A DNA stretch of 64,000 bases from positions 1 through 64,000 of the forward strand of contig JAUCBJ010007664.1 in the NCBI GenBank assembly GCA_032718475.1, in the 5' to 3' direction. Shown here piece after piece: positions 1 through 12,163 of the stretch; position 1 is the stretch's first letter, and each line of letters begins with the position of its first letter. Below the pieces are notes generated by a model. The model did not search any database, had not been told where the DNA came from, and saw only the letters and a program-made list of their open reading frames with translations. The position numbers and the translations under genes were made by a program. This DNA comes from Nemertoderma westbladi. Its lineage: Eukaryota; Xenacoelomorpha; Nemertodermatida; Nemertodermatidae.

Positions 1-215
1 GGGGGCAATTGTCCCCGGGGGCAATTGTCCCGGGGGCAATTGTCCGGGGCAATTGTCCGGGGGCAATTCTCCGAAGGGGCAATTGTCTTGGGAAAAAATG
101 TCCGTGGCAATTGTCGTTGAGGGCCAATTGTCCGGGAACAATTATCCTCGGGGGGCATTTGTTCGGTGGCAATAGTCCCAGGGGCAATTGGTCCAGGAGA
201 AATTGCCTGTAGGAT
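1..215. repeat. GGGGCAATTGTCC minisatellite
   Basis: Degenerate tandem repeat of about 13-16 bases, each unit centred on the palindrome CAATTG flanked by G runs on the left and C runs on the right. The short ORF across it is low-complexity (repeated NCPG words), so I treat it as non-coding. A related repeat with GGACCGAATTGTCC words lies at about 22,860-23,010. The array may continue beyond the left edge. Confidence 0.85.
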
Positions 216-559
216 GTACTGCATAATAAACAAGAAATACTATTCTAATAAGTAAGACTCTTTCCTTGACTTTATAATGGATTCGGGTAAGGGTTGTTTT
301 TTCTTGTTTTAGTATTTCTGTAAGGATTCCAGTTGTTTCGAGAAAACAATTAGAAATCCTCTTAATGTCCGTCCACTTTATATATATTACTGTAGTCAGT
401 TGCTACTTTAATCTAAGTAATAATCTAAAAGGAAAGGAGACTGATAATATCTATTATATCTATCTGCCTATTTATAATCGGCCTGCTGCATTACAGTTGC
501 ACATTAGATGCTATGCTGATTTAAAATATTTTTGCAACCACAATTGAGATGCCTGCAAC
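216..559. other. AT-rich spacer, no gene seen
   Basis: AT-rich sequence with one short ORF of 60 codons that has no recognisable content. I see no splice-bounded exon, RNA gene or repeat. Confidence 0.5.
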
Positions 560-835
560 GCAGCTGCATGTTGAGAATGCTATGCCAGCTTGTCGACAAA
601 TTTGCGCCGCCACATACCAATATCCCCCATGAATTTCGCGAGATTACCCGCAACTTTAAGGTCAGTGTCCTTTAAATCACTTCTAACTTCACTTCCTGTC
701 ACTTCCAAATCCTGGACAACCCATTTAATGCTGCCCATTCCTTCCCCTTGCGTATTCGAGGGTCAATCTTCAACTGATCCACAATCCCAGGTAGAAGTCA
801 TCCACATGCTCAAGATATCGTACTTTACCAAAAAA
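560..835 (-). mobile_element. Old fragment of the RTE-like LINE, 3' part
   Basis: Reads on the minus strand as a diverged copy of the 3' part of the retrotransposon seen intact at 55,831-57,474. Shared stretches include the GTCGACAA / GCGCCGCCACA region near the ORF end, TTCCAAATCCTGGA, and the GTCATCCACATGCTCAAG region. It is more diverged than the four other copies and carries internal deletions, so it is an old insertion. The apparent plus-strand ORF here is only its antisense. Confidence 0.75.
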
Positions 836-2169
836 TTTGAAATTCGACAGACAGCCAGATTTCTATATTCTCATATGTTGGCCGCTAGGAGTGATCTGCT
901 CCACTAATTGTACTGATATGTAAAGCTTTATCTAGACTTCTCATTTAGCCGATCGAAATCCCCATGAAAAGCTACTATACCCACATGCATACTGCAAGTA
1001 CTTTCTCTTCCTGTTTCCATTATAAAAATGTTCCCTCTATTATTTATCAAAGAATGTCCCACAAATTACTGATGTACAAGCGCAATCAAAACTAGTAAAT
1101 AAATTAAAAAGCAGGGACTTGAGAGATATAATTTGGACGTCATAAGTTTAGTTTACTGATAAATATCTCACACGTTTTCTAAGAAGGAGGTAACTGTAAA
1201 GTATTTCTATAATCGGGAACATGCCCCAAATGCACCGATGGAAGAATAATAACACCCCCCCCCCCCCCCCCCCCCCCTAATTATACTTTTTCCCATTCGG
1301 TAACACCCCATGTAGGTCGCAAATGCAATACGACTTGATCCAAGTTGTTTTTGTCAGCAGATCCCTTGTACGTTGACACCATGTAGTGCACTTCATGTAA
1401 CGGGGGACACAAAAGAAAAATATCGACTGCAAAAGCAAATGCTCCATAGAACACTCACAAATATGACAACTAACACCGGATTCACATAATTTAAATTAAT
1501 TCATAACGAATGCAGAAGAATAGAGAATAAATATGGCTATCCCTGCTGGAAGATTGTGAACCGCCCCAATAATGTACACAACATGACTCATTTAAATATT
1601 ATATCCAGCACAATGTTCTGAGAAATAAGGGCGAAAGATACATTTCTTTATACGATCGATGAAGAGCTTCCATGAAGCTGAAAACTGAAGCTCATCCAGT
1701 AGGTCAAACATTGAGACTAGGATAACAACAAAACCCACACGAAAATATTAATTATAAACGAAGAGATAACAATGGATACCAAATAATTATCAGAAGTCGT
1801 TTCATCTCCCAGATTATATTTAATTGGAGCTATTATCACAACAACGAATGCTGTGGATTAGAAACAGGTTAAGAAGCTTCACTATGTAGATTTAAAGGCG
1901 GAAAATCGAAGATAAATACTAAAAAGAAAATCCACAGCCAGTGCCTTGATTCTAATTGTATTAATATAAATCAAACATTTTGATTATATCACATAACCAT
2001 CATCTGTGCTTGTTCGCATTGAAGATGGTTTTGTGATATAATCGAAACGTTTGCTTTATTAATACAATGAGAATCATCACTAGCCCTCTGCATGAAAAAT
2101 TATTTTTGGTCTGGCATTGCGCTGATAAAGTTACACTCATTATTATTAACATTATTGTACTGTCCTTGT
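836..2169. other. Intergenic sequence with a 23-base poly-C run
   Basis: No gene is recognised. The one structural feature is an uninterrupted run of 23 C at 1,255-1,277. Similar long C or G runs elsewhere in the window sit inside palindromic elements, so this may mark a decayed one, but I do not see its partner arm. Confidence 0.45.
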
Positions 2170-3555
2170 TATTAGGCCCATGTAGCGAGTCCTCTAGTAG
2201 CCCCCCGTTTGTTATGCCCAAATAGCGAGATCTCCAATAGCCACTCCATTTGTTAGGCCCATGTAGGGGGGAGTCCACCAATCGCCACTCAGTTTGTTAG
2301 GCCCATGTATTAAGATCTCCAATAGCCACTCCACTTGTTAGGCCCATGTAGGGAGTCCACCAGTCGCCACTCAATTTGTTAGGCCCACGTAGCAAGTCCT
2401 CTAAGTAGCCATTCCATTTGTTAGGCCCACATAACGAGTCCTCTAGTAGCCCCCCGTTTGTTATGCCCAAATAGCGAGATCTCCAATAGCCACTCCATTT
2501 GTTAGGCCCATGTAGGGGGGAGTCCACCAATCGCCACTCAGTTTGTTAGGTCCACGTAGTGAGTCATCTAGTAGCCACTCCATTTGTTAGGCCCACATAG
2601 CAGGCCTCTAGTAGCCACTCTGTTTGTTAGGCCCATGTAGCGAGTCCTCTAGTAGCCACTCTGTTTGTTAGACCAACGTAGTGAGTCCTCTTGTAGCCAC
2701 TCCGTTTGTTATGCCCAAATAGTGAGATCTCCAATAGCCACTCCATTTGTTAGGCGCATGTAGGGAGTCCTCCAGTCGCCACTCCATTTGTTAGGCCCAC
2801 GTAGCAAGTCCTCTAAGTAGCCACTCCATTTTATTAGGCCCACATAACGAGTCCTCTAGTAGCCACTCTGTTTGTTATGCCCAAATAGTGAGATCTCCAA
2901 TAGCCACTCCATTTGTTAGGCCCTTGTAGGGAGTCCACCAGTCGCCACTCAATTTGTTAGGCCCACGTAGCAAGTCCTCTAAGTAGCCATTCCATTTGGT
3001 AGGCCCACGTACGAGTCCTCTAGTAGCCACTCTGTCTGTTAGGCCCACATAGTGATTCCTTAAGTAGCCACTCTGTTGGTTAGGCACACGTAGCGAGTCC
3101 TCTAGTAGCCACTCTGTTTGTTAGGCCCATGAAAAGTAGCCACTCTGCCTGTTAGGCCCACATAGTGATTCCTTAAGTAGCCACTCTGTTGGTTAGGCAC
3201 ACATAGCGAGTCCTCTAGTAGCCACTCTGTTTGTTAGGCCCATGTAGCGAGTCCTCTAGTAGCCACTCCGTCTGTTAGGCCCACATAGTGATTCCTTAAG
3301 TAGCCACTCTGTTGGTTAGGCACACATAGCGAGTCCTCTAGTAGCCACTCTGTTTGTTAGGCCCATGTAGCGAGTCCTCTAGTAGCCACTCCCTTTGTTA
3401 GGCCCACATAGTGATTCCTGCAGTAGCCACTCTGTTTGTTAGGTCCACATAGTGATTCCTTCAGTAGCCACTCTGTTTGTTAGGCCCACATAGTGATTCC
3501 TTCAGTAGCCACTCTGTTGGTTAGGACTACATAGCGAGTCCTCTCCATTTGTTAG
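2170..3555. repeat. 41-bp minisatellite, about 33 units
   Basis: Tandem array with a 41-base unit whose recognisable words are TTGTTAGGCCCA, GTAGCGAGTCCTC and TAGTAGCCACTC. Units vary by substitutions and small deletions, and blocks of several units repeat as a group (a higher-order pattern), for example around 2,200-2,270 and 2,440-2,530. The minus-strand ORFs across it translate the repeat (GPNKWSGY and LEDSL words). They break with unit length and are not credible proteins. Confidence 0.93.
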
Positions 3556-4428
3556 TTGTACGTCATTGTTTAAATCAATGGTAACAATAGTACTACATGT
3601 ATTAGTAATTCATTAAAAATTTGAAGCATAATAATTGAGCACCAAAAATAAATGATCTCACATAGTATTCCCTTATGTTTCATTTGGGAGAACATCATTC
3701 CATCCAGTCTAGCTAGTCCCAAAAGACAGCTAGAATATAATTAACACTAAATGTAACCCTAAACCTATATCTCATATGGCACTTAATACAGTAGATGACA
3801 GTTTGTGACCTTTTTTAAATGAGAACATCATTAATAGGGGTTAGAGTTATATGAAATTTTTATTTTATACTAACACTTATCGGATTACACCAAATCAAAC
3901 ATTCCCTTCATTATAATCTTATCTACCAATCAGTTATTCTTACTGAACAACTCAAAACTGGCAAAACTATAGCTTTATTATACCAATGATAAGTCACATA
4001 TCTAGATTATTTTACAGAATTTCCTCCAGAATGTTAATGTTTTTCAATTTAAATCAATGAATAAATCCCAATCTCTCCTATTCATCAAAATCAATATTAC
4101 CTATATGGATGCTTATTATTTATTTATACAACATGTTATAATAAAATAAGGCAGTAGTATTTTGAAAGACCAGGGTCAGAAGTCTGCTGCAGGATAAAAA
4201 GAATCACTTACGATATATGCATACGGGGGGGGGGGGGGGTTGGGTAATAATACATATAAAGTTTACTTATAGAATCAGTTATTAACCCAAATTGAGAAGA
4301 AAATAGAGATGATGATAAGTTAGAATATAAAAGAAATATTATCAATGGAACCATCCAAGTCCACAGCATATTAATGGCAAATCCTACCGCCATAGAAAGG
4401 AAATATAATGAAACTATTTCTATGAGTA
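3556..4428. other. AT-rich spacer with a 15-G run
   Basis: No gene recognised. It contains a 15-base G run at 4,225-4,239. Confidence 0.45.
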
Positions 4429-5330
4429 CACCATGTCCCAGAATATAGTGTCGTAATTCAGTGACACACCACCCCCCCCCCCCCCCCCCCCCCTTAATTT
4501 TTCTACAAATCTTAATGAGATTGCATGAAATTTGAAACAGAGAGTTTCACCTCCCGACCACTGACTGGGTGAGCCAGAATTTTTATTTTTGCTTTCAATC
4601 TTTGGCTACATGCGTTTAAAAAAAGTGTCTCCAGCGATATTACACCAGTTACACCACCGCAGTTATTCTTCTACCTTATAGCTGTTTGTTGGTACCAATG
4701 GAAGCTGGTCATGCAAGGATTCCAAATATGTAACACAATTTGAATTTCGTTGAAAAATAGCGGAGATATGGGCGTTCAAATTTTGCATGGTTATGCAACG
4801 ACGCGAGGTTATTTTATTCTATTTAATAAATACATCATAATCTGGAATATTTTGTTTATCCAAATACGTAGCTGGGCAACAACGCATTACATCTTTAATC
4901 ATACTATTATGTAGCTATTCATACATTTAAAAAATGTTCCAGAATATGGTTTATTTATTAAATAGAATAAAATAGCCTCACGCCAGTGCATAACCATGCA
5001 ACATTTGAACGCTCATAGCTATTTTTCAACGAAATTCAAATTGTGTTACATATTTAGAATCCTTGCATGACCAGCTTCCATTGGTACAAACAAACAGCTT
5101 TAAGGTAGAAGAATAACTGCGGTGTAACTGGTGTAATATCGTTTTCCTTTTTTTAAACGCTTGTAGCTAAAGATTGAAAGCAATAATAAAAATTCTGGCT
5201 CACCCAGTCAGTGGTCGGGAGGTGAAACTATCTCTGTTTCAAATTTCATGCAATCTCATTAAGATTTGTAGAAAAATTAGGGGGGGGGGGCGTGTCACTG
5301 AATTACGACACTATATTCTGGGACATGGTG
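4429..5330. mobile_element. Palindromic MITE with TA target duplication (mariner-like ends)
   Basis: A 902-bp near-perfect palindrome. The left end begins CACCATGTCCCAGAATATAG and the right end is its reverse complement. The arms run inward past a 22-C run (4,472-4,493), matched by an 11-G run (5,280-5,290), to a centre near 4,880. TA dinucleotides flank both ends (4,427-4,428 and 5,331-5,332), as in Tc1/mariner-type insertions. It has no coding capacity. Assignment to mariner rests only on the TA duplication. Confidence 0.8.
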
Positions 5331-5332
5331 TA

Positions 5333-7390
5333 CAGTTAGTAGTAGTTAGTGTTAACTCGTGTGACAAGCACAGGTAGAAAATATAAGAAGATAAGTCTTT
5401 CAATAATCCCCAATTATCAAATTAGGGTTGCAAAATTATTTTATTTTACTAATAAAGTTCAACCTGAGAACTTACTATACAATTAATGCTGAACATAACC
5501 ATAATTTGCATAATTCCACAAGCCCAGGTGCTGAATGCATTACAGTGCATACTAATGAATATATAAGAACAGTTACAGTTCAACTATTAGTACCCAAGAG
5601 CTTATTACCATTAATTATTTATTTACCTTTCTTGCACTTGAAGATGGAAATCGCACTGTGTTGCAGGGTTAAATGTAGTACTGTAGTAGTAGGTATGAAA
5701 CAGGAGTTAAATAGGAAAACAGTTCATATTGAAATTTATAATGATCAACAGGTTTTGTAAAAAGTATCACTTATTAGCATTATGGCAGATTATGGAATCA
5801 ATAAAATATTATTTTAGTATTTTTTTATGAAAAAATAGCTAAAAGGAAATGTAAAACTACAAATTATATCTATCATAAGAAACGCAACAGTTCTTAGAAA
5901 GTCATCTAATAGTTCAGGATATCGGATAGGTTCTAGAAAACTTGCCAGAGATGTCCTTGTTAGTATATAGTTCAATAATAGCCTGGTCAGAGGCGAAAAA
6001 TCATGGTTCAAAAAGCTACATTTACAGGACACCTCTAAGAAAATCAATATGGTAAAACTTCTGCATTTTCCAGTAGGGCAATAAACGTTGCGACATTGTG
6101 GATCAAGAAATTATCTCTCTTTGGAGTAGTTTGAAATGATAAGAGAAACCACTTGCCTCGTTGTGGTCATGGTAACAAATACATGGGTGACAATTACTAT
6201 GATAATGTTACTTGTGAACTACAGCAATGCATAGGGATAATCAACAATACATATGACACCCAGTGACCGCCCATGAATACATCAAACCAAGAAGTTTCCC
6301 CTAATTGATGTGATACAGTATAATGACATTTGTAAAAATACGAATTGCAAAAATAAAATGAATACTGGATAATGAATTATGCTAATGAAAGTAAAAATTA
6401 TATTGTTTTGTATTTTGTTTTGAATTATATTCTGATTCAAATTATATTAGCTGGTGACATATTTTAGGTAATGTATTTCATACATGTGTCTTATCAAAAT
6501 ATTATCCTATTCCATCATATCATGCATTTGATGAATTCCAATCAACACATTTTGCTTTAGATCATGGTTACATGACACCAGCCTCTAGTAAAACTGTATG
6601 TATTTAAGGGGCACCAATTTTATGGCATAACGAAATACTACTACACTACTAAGTCTTAGTATAAACCAACTATTACGAATGGGTCGTGAGGTAGACACAT
6701 ACTGTAAAATAGCCCTACTCTCTAGTATTTATAGATTCCTTATAAGGTTATGTGCATAAACGCTTCACTGGGCTAGATGCAATAAGATGCCCTGAGGAAT
6801 TATGTGTCCTGAATCGGGATCCGAAATTTGTCAATACTGGTATGATGCATAAAGAAAGCATGATAAATCAAAAAGGCCTATCACTATACTGTAGCTACAC
6901 TCACTACCTTGAAAATTAATGAAATATAATGTCTTATTATCAAGAGACAACGTAAAAGATAGCTTGGCATTCGGTTATTGGATGTTAGATAAAGATAGAA
7001 GTTATATTTTCTATGAATGAGAAATAGATGACTTGAGAAATACTCCAATCTGCGCTCGTGGCATTTTTCCAATTAGCAATTACTATTTCTTGTTAAACTG
7101 AGATACCCCCCTGGCACTTATATTACTTTGATGTTAGCAACAGAGCATTGAGCATTTAAAAAGTGAAACCTTTTCATTACTATATATCTATTGTAGAGGT
7201 GGCAATTAGCAACATAAGTATACAATATAGAGATACTGCAGATAGCTTACATAGGCCAGGCCTAGGTACTATGGAGATGACGATGCACATCACAGGGGTT
7301 CAACTAGCTTTTTATTCGTTCAAGCACATTTCAGTGTAGTAGAGGTTGTATATATTTTTCAAGACTGTTGTAGAAATATTAGCAGGGTTA
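5333..7390. other. AT-rich spacer, no gene seen
   Basis: About 2 kb of AT-rich sequence. The ORFs (60-110 codons) lack recognisable motifs, plausible codon structure or splice-bounded exons. Confidence 0.5.
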
Positions 7391-7530
7391 ATGCTGTTTA
7401 TGAATTACCACGCAAAATCCCAGAAACTAACACTGTTTCTAATTTCATGCAATCTTGTTAAGATTTGTAGAAAAATTTGGGGGAGGGGGCAGGTGTCTCG
7501 GAATAATGACTCATATTCCTGGACATGGTG
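7391..7530. mobile_element. Right-end fragment of the TA-flanked palindromic MITE
   Basis: Diverged copy of the right arm of the element at 4,429-5,330. It shares the ATTTCATGCAATCT stretch, AAGATTTGTAGAAAAAT, a G-rich run and the terminal TGGACATGGTG followed by TA. The left arm is missing, so this is a truncated older copy. Confidence 0.7.
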
Positions 7531-7764
7531 TACATCAATATCCATTAACATAATATTATATACCGAAATAAAATCACCAAATTAAAAGTTGTATAGGTCA
7601 CCCCACAACATATGTTGGTGCTAGGCAACTACACAAACAATACAATAATTCAAATTTCTAAATTTGAATTTAATTATATTAACCAAACATTTTGGAATTA
7701 ATGCGACACAGTTAAATGTGACCTGAATGAAGTCAAAATAAATAAGCAAATAAATTGAATCGAG

Positions 7765-7995
7765 TTATAAAATAATGAAATAATAACTGTATGTATTTTT
7801 CAGTGGGCCTCCTCCGGCATTTCTAAATTTGTAACTGGTATACGAGCTACAGATAATATAGCCCCGCCAGTCATATCCAACATACACCGCCACGCCTGCA
7901 TCTGTCTCCGCGTTTAATGCCATGGCGAACAGGACGCTTGGAAGCTGAGCGAGCTCACAGCATACACATCTTTCTGAATCGAAGGACAGCGAAAA
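7765..7995 (-). other. Possible coding exon, unassigned
   Basis: A stop-free minus-strand stretch of about 76 codons that is richer in G+C and CpG than its surroundings. It encodes a mixed-composition peptide including SERCVCCELA and VYVGYDWRGY. A CAG acceptor-like site (CTTCGATTCAG) lies near its 5' side. The plus strand has a competing strong acceptor-like sequence, TATTTTTCAG, ending at 7,802. I recognise no domain. It could be a terminal exon of an unseen gene or a chance open stretch. Confidence 0.25.
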
Positions 7996-8368
7996 TTATT
8001 TGTCTACATTGCCAGGATATACAATCAGAATACTGTACATGATTTCGTGACAGAGCCTAATTTTGTTATCTTTTTAATCAACACATATTTCAATCTTTTA
8101 AGAGAGTCTGGGCTGTTATCATTGTACTTTTACCATAGTTCAATTCATTTGTACTTTTTGTATGCCATTGATCGAGTACATATGTCATGATGTATTCAAC
8201 CTGGATCATACTCAAATTTATTCATTTCATGATCAATTCATCATCTACATAACCAGAATGATAAAAAAATTTGTGTGCAGGCAACATGAGATAATAAATT
8301 ACAAATAAACAAAATACATATGAGTAGTATAACAATAAATGCTCAGGCAATCGGTACAACATCGTTAA

Positions 8369-9083
8369 GGGGGGGGGGGGGGTACACCATTTTGGTCCAA
8401 AATATGTAGAAATTTTTTTTATGGTCTTTTAAAATGCACCATTGAATGGTGTTTCCAAATCTGAAAACCGCTATTTAATAGCTCTTTTAGTTTTCAAGTT
8501 ACGTAAATTTCCATTTACGGAATCCTATTGAAATTACTATTACTATGTATAATGAAAGGTCGATTATCTCCAAATATTTTTTTCATGAAATTGTCCACTT
8601 CAAAACCCTACTACTTCTACAATTTTTGAGTAATTAGTCTGAAACTTCTTGTGGGTGTCTAGATAGCCACCCTGCATAAAAGTATCAGACAACTTTTCGA
8701 AATTTTTTGTTAATAAAATTTAATACTATTTATAAAAAACCTAAAAATTTGCATAAATTTGCAGCGCCACCTAGCGGAGCAGAATTATTTTAACAAAATT
8801 TCGCCTGATAGTTATGTTGCCCCATCTTTGATCTATCATATAAAAAACTTTCATGTGATTAGGTTCAAAACTGTAAAAGCCTTAGGGTTTTAAGCGCAAC
8901 CAAGTTTTTTTTGTTGTTAACTAGTATTAACTAATATTAAATAGCGAAAAAAAAAAATTTTCTGACCTGTCATGTAGAATAGCATCTTAGGCACCTATAT
9001 GCCAAATTTTAGCCAAAATCAAACAATTTTGAAACGCTGAAAGTGATAAATCAAAGAGTTGTCCGAAAATGGTGTACCCCCCC
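8369..9083. mobile_element. TTAA-flanked MITE with poly-G ends (piggyBac-like target)
   Basis: A 715-bp element flanked by TTAA at 8,365-8,368 and 9,084-9,087. Its terminal inverted repeats are a G run followed by GTACACCATTTTGG on the left, and the complement of nearly the same word plus a C run on the right. The interior is AT-rich and has no ORF. TTAA duplications are the hallmark of piggyBac-superfamily insertion, so it is probably a non-autonomous relative, although its tips start with G runs rather than the usual CCC. The autonomous piggyBac at 33,368 has different ends. Confidence 0.78.
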
Positions 9084-9087
9084 TTAA

Positions 9088-9572
9088 GCAAACAGGTGTA
9101 GAACACCGGCAAGTGGGAATTAATCGAACTGTTGCTGAAATTTAAATATGTAAGCAGAAGAAATAAGGGTGAATATGAATGAACAAAGCAAAGGGTGGTT
9201 TAACTATAGCAGGAGGCCGTCACTGATGTCGGAATTAGCAGGGAGGGTTCCTAAAACAGCTGTGGCATTGCCAGGCACAATGGCCATCTATAAACGTTGG
9301 AATAGGAAAGATGTTGCTCTTGGTTCCTCCTTCTTCGAAGCAATCCGGCCCCTGATCTCCTTGTACCTTCACAGCCGATGGGGCGGAGTGTCTCGAATGC
9401 GATTATATTAACTACTATATTCTACTGTACTGTATCTATTCAAACTACTGCAACACCCTACTGTATTGTATCTATTGTTACTACTCTACTGTACATACAC
9501 CCTACCTACTGTCTTTGCTTTGCTACCGGTACCGTAAACTTTTCTATAATTTGTTCGGTAATTTTGCATTAT
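9088..9572. other. Spacer with one unassigned 80-codon ORF
   Basis: Contains a plus-strand ORF at 9,169-9,411 (contains WFNYSRRPSL) that I cannot assign, then low-complexity TACTGTA-rich sequence up to the start of the LINE copy. Confidence 0.4.
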
Positions 9573-10726
9573 TGTCGCATCAGGGATCCCATTGAGAGAC
9601 TGCTCCGTGGAAATCAGAATGGGTTCCGTAAAGGTCGTGGGACCATGGAGCCCATTTTGGCACTTCAAAGAATAATTGAAGAGTTATCAAAAAAGAAAGA
9701 CAGGCATTATCTTTGTTGACTTCTTCAAGGCCTTTGATTCAGTCTCTCGCTCACGTATGTTCAGCATACTTTCATTATATGGGATTCCAGATGAAATTAT
9801 TGCAGCAATCAGATCATTATACGATGGTTCGACAACATTTGTGTCTACTGTTGACGGTGACACACAACCATTTGAAGTGAGTGTTATGGGGCGTCCTCCA
9901 GGGAGACACACTTGCACCATTCTTGTTAATAATTGTGGTTGACTATGTTCTACGCATTTCCTTAGATCATCATAATGATGATGGGGTGATGATAACTCCA
10001 CCTACTGGCTCCAGAAGTTGAGGAAATCCTGCCAAGTACCTAAATGATCTAGAATTTACTGATGACTTAGGAGTATTCTCAGAATCACTAGAGGGAGCCC
10101 AGCGGCTCCTCAGCTCATTAGAACAGGCAAGAATCAGCCGGAAGTCAGGTGAGGACCTTCGAGTACGTAAGGGAAAGGCATAGGCAGCCTTGAATAGGCT
10201 TTCCAGGATTTGGAAGTCACAGAGAATTAATCAGAAAGTTAAGGTCCGATTATTTAGAGTAGCAGTAGTTCCAGTACTCTGGAGTCCATGCTGGGCTCTT
10301 AATTGCTGAGGACACCAAATCTCTGGATGGCACATTCACAAGAATGCTACGCTGGGTTCATTGTGGCAAGTACAATGCACACATTTCCAACCAGACACTG
10401 TATAACATTGGAGGTGTCTCATTGGTTCCCCCAAGCTTGACACTAGAACAAAGTCAGCTCCACTTTGCAGGACATTGCTTTCGCCATGAGGACCAGCTGG
10501 TGCATAATCTAATGCTTTGGCAGACTCATGAAGTGAATAAGCATGGTAGGCAGCCCATGACTTTCTTAAGACGCATCTTAAAGGACACTGGCCTTTAAGA
10601 TGCGGATAATCTAGCAAATGTCATGGGTGATAAGGGAGTTGTGGAGGCGCAATTTTGTCAACAAGCCAGCACAGCATTCTTAAAAATGCAGCGCCAATGC
10701 AGCATGCCGATCCTAGTAGTAGTAGT
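9573..10726 (+). mobile_element. RTE-like LINE copy 1, truncated and decayed
   Basis: 5'-truncated copy starting within the codons for RIRDPIERL, just before RT motif NQNGFRKGRGTME. The reading frame is broken many times, and about 150 bases covering the region after the FADD motif are missing near 10,130. The 3' end is CCGATCCTAGTAGTAGTAGT, the TAG-repeat terminus shared by every copy of this family in the window. RTE-clade elements typically end in short tandem repeats and have an APE endonuclease plus RT. The clade name is inferred from this tail and from RT sequence style. Confidence 0.88.
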
Positions 10727-11326
10727 ACAAACAATGCAGAATCCATAGCTGTTAAATGGCAACTGACTGCCTAATGCAGAGTATGGTCTCCTTATAACCA
10801 ACAAAATTGCTTCCATTAGGTCAATGTACCAATGGTAGCCTAGGGGTTGATGCAAGTGCCCTCCTCCCATTGATCACTCTACAGATCACACCACTTGGCT
10901 ATACCCTTGAGCTATGAATGTTGGCCCCTGGGTCACTGTAGGTGTCGACTGATTCTGATTGGTCCAACTAAAATAGCTTTCCTTGCTCTAACCACATCAT
11001 ATATCCTTTCTCCTGGTTTATATGTCACTTCCGGCCAATATTGGTAAATTGGCTCCCCCTCCCATTTTCTGGTTGGAGCGCACAGCCAGCTGAATCTGCA
11101 GACAAACAGAATCACTTTCGGTCTTCCAAAAACAAATTAAAGAAATATATTACAAAAAATGAGAGGGAATGATGACCCTTAAAAGCATCCTCAAGTGCAA
11201 CTTAGGATGCTCCCTCAAGTGTAACTTTTATGTACAATCTGAGTTTAATTGGTGCTCTTATAAATTGCCATATTTATGAGTATTTATTTATTTGTAGGTA
11301 GTCTACTTTTGTTTGGTCCTCGTACA
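10727..11326. other. Spacer, no gene seen
   Basis: No recognisable gene. It ends at the target duplication of the IS3EU-type element. Confidence 0.4.
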
Positions 11327-11332
11327 GTAGAG

Positions 11333-11725
11333 TATGGTGGCCCATGAGTATCATAACAAAAAAATATATTTATATATTTTTAAATGAAATAAAAAAACTA
11401 ATTTTAAAATGCATAGGAAAAAAAATTCAAACAAAAAATAAAATGCAATTTAAAATGTATTTTAAAGTCGATTTCAAAACGATTTTTAAAAGGCATTTTA
11501 AAACGCATTCACAACACGCAGCCCATGAGTATCATAACAGACTGTCGTAATGGTAGCTGGCCCAAGAGTATCATATCGAACTGGCAGAGGATAGGCCTAA
11601 CATGCGCGTGCATGCGCATACGGCAGGCTACCTAGTTCCCTTGCTGCCAGCTGTAGAGTACCGGTAGTGCACTACTGTTGAACTGCACAAGACATAATCA
11701 GAACAGCAGAAGTCAGCTAGTGCAG
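11333..11725 (+). repeat. Left long TIR of the IS3EU-type element
   Basis: About 390 bases matching the complement of 15,175-15,566. It starts TATGGTGGCCCATGAGTATC. The subterminal word CCCATGAGTATCATAAC occurs at about 11,341 and again at about 11,522, with a variant near 11,571. This arrangement looks like repeated transposase binding sites. The TTTTAAAA-rich part between 11,360 and 11,510 was read as a 68-codon lysine-rich ORF, which I reject. Confidence 0.85.
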
Positions 11726-12163
11726 TAGTGGTATCGGTTCTGCGGTTGTGGCACTTGTGGCAAGGCCCTAGGCGTACCGGTACCTGTAACTGAATAAGCT
11801 CTTTGCTTTGAGTATGCTGAGCGTAGAAAAGCACTATAACTAACTGTATAAGACTATGGCAGTTCGCAGTATGGCTATATAAATACAGAAATACCCTATA
11901 TAGGCTATTATTAGCCTATAGCACTGTGGCAGTATAGGGCTGTAGGGTGACCAGTGACTGGTCACTGACTGCAGGCTGACTGACTGCAGACTGACTGATT
12001 GCAGGTACCGGTCACCGGTACATCTGTACGTTGTTTGACTTTGTGCCAATGCTGTTATCTGTTCGGCTGTTATTCAGAAACTGCTACCAGTAGTAAACCG
12101 CATACATTGAAATTTCATTATTATATTTATATTGGACGACATCGATTGCCTCACTATACTGCT

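Noticed and set aside
590-907. A 105-codon plus-strand gene
   Set aside because: It is the antisense of a decayed RTE-like LINE fragment.
2170-3555. CRISPR-like array
   Set aside because: The 41-base units are contiguous with no unique spacers between them; it is an ordinary minisatellite in a eukaryotic genome.
11344-11550. A 68-codon lysine-rich ORF
   Set aside because: It lies within the AT-rich terminal inverted repeat of the IS3EU-type element.
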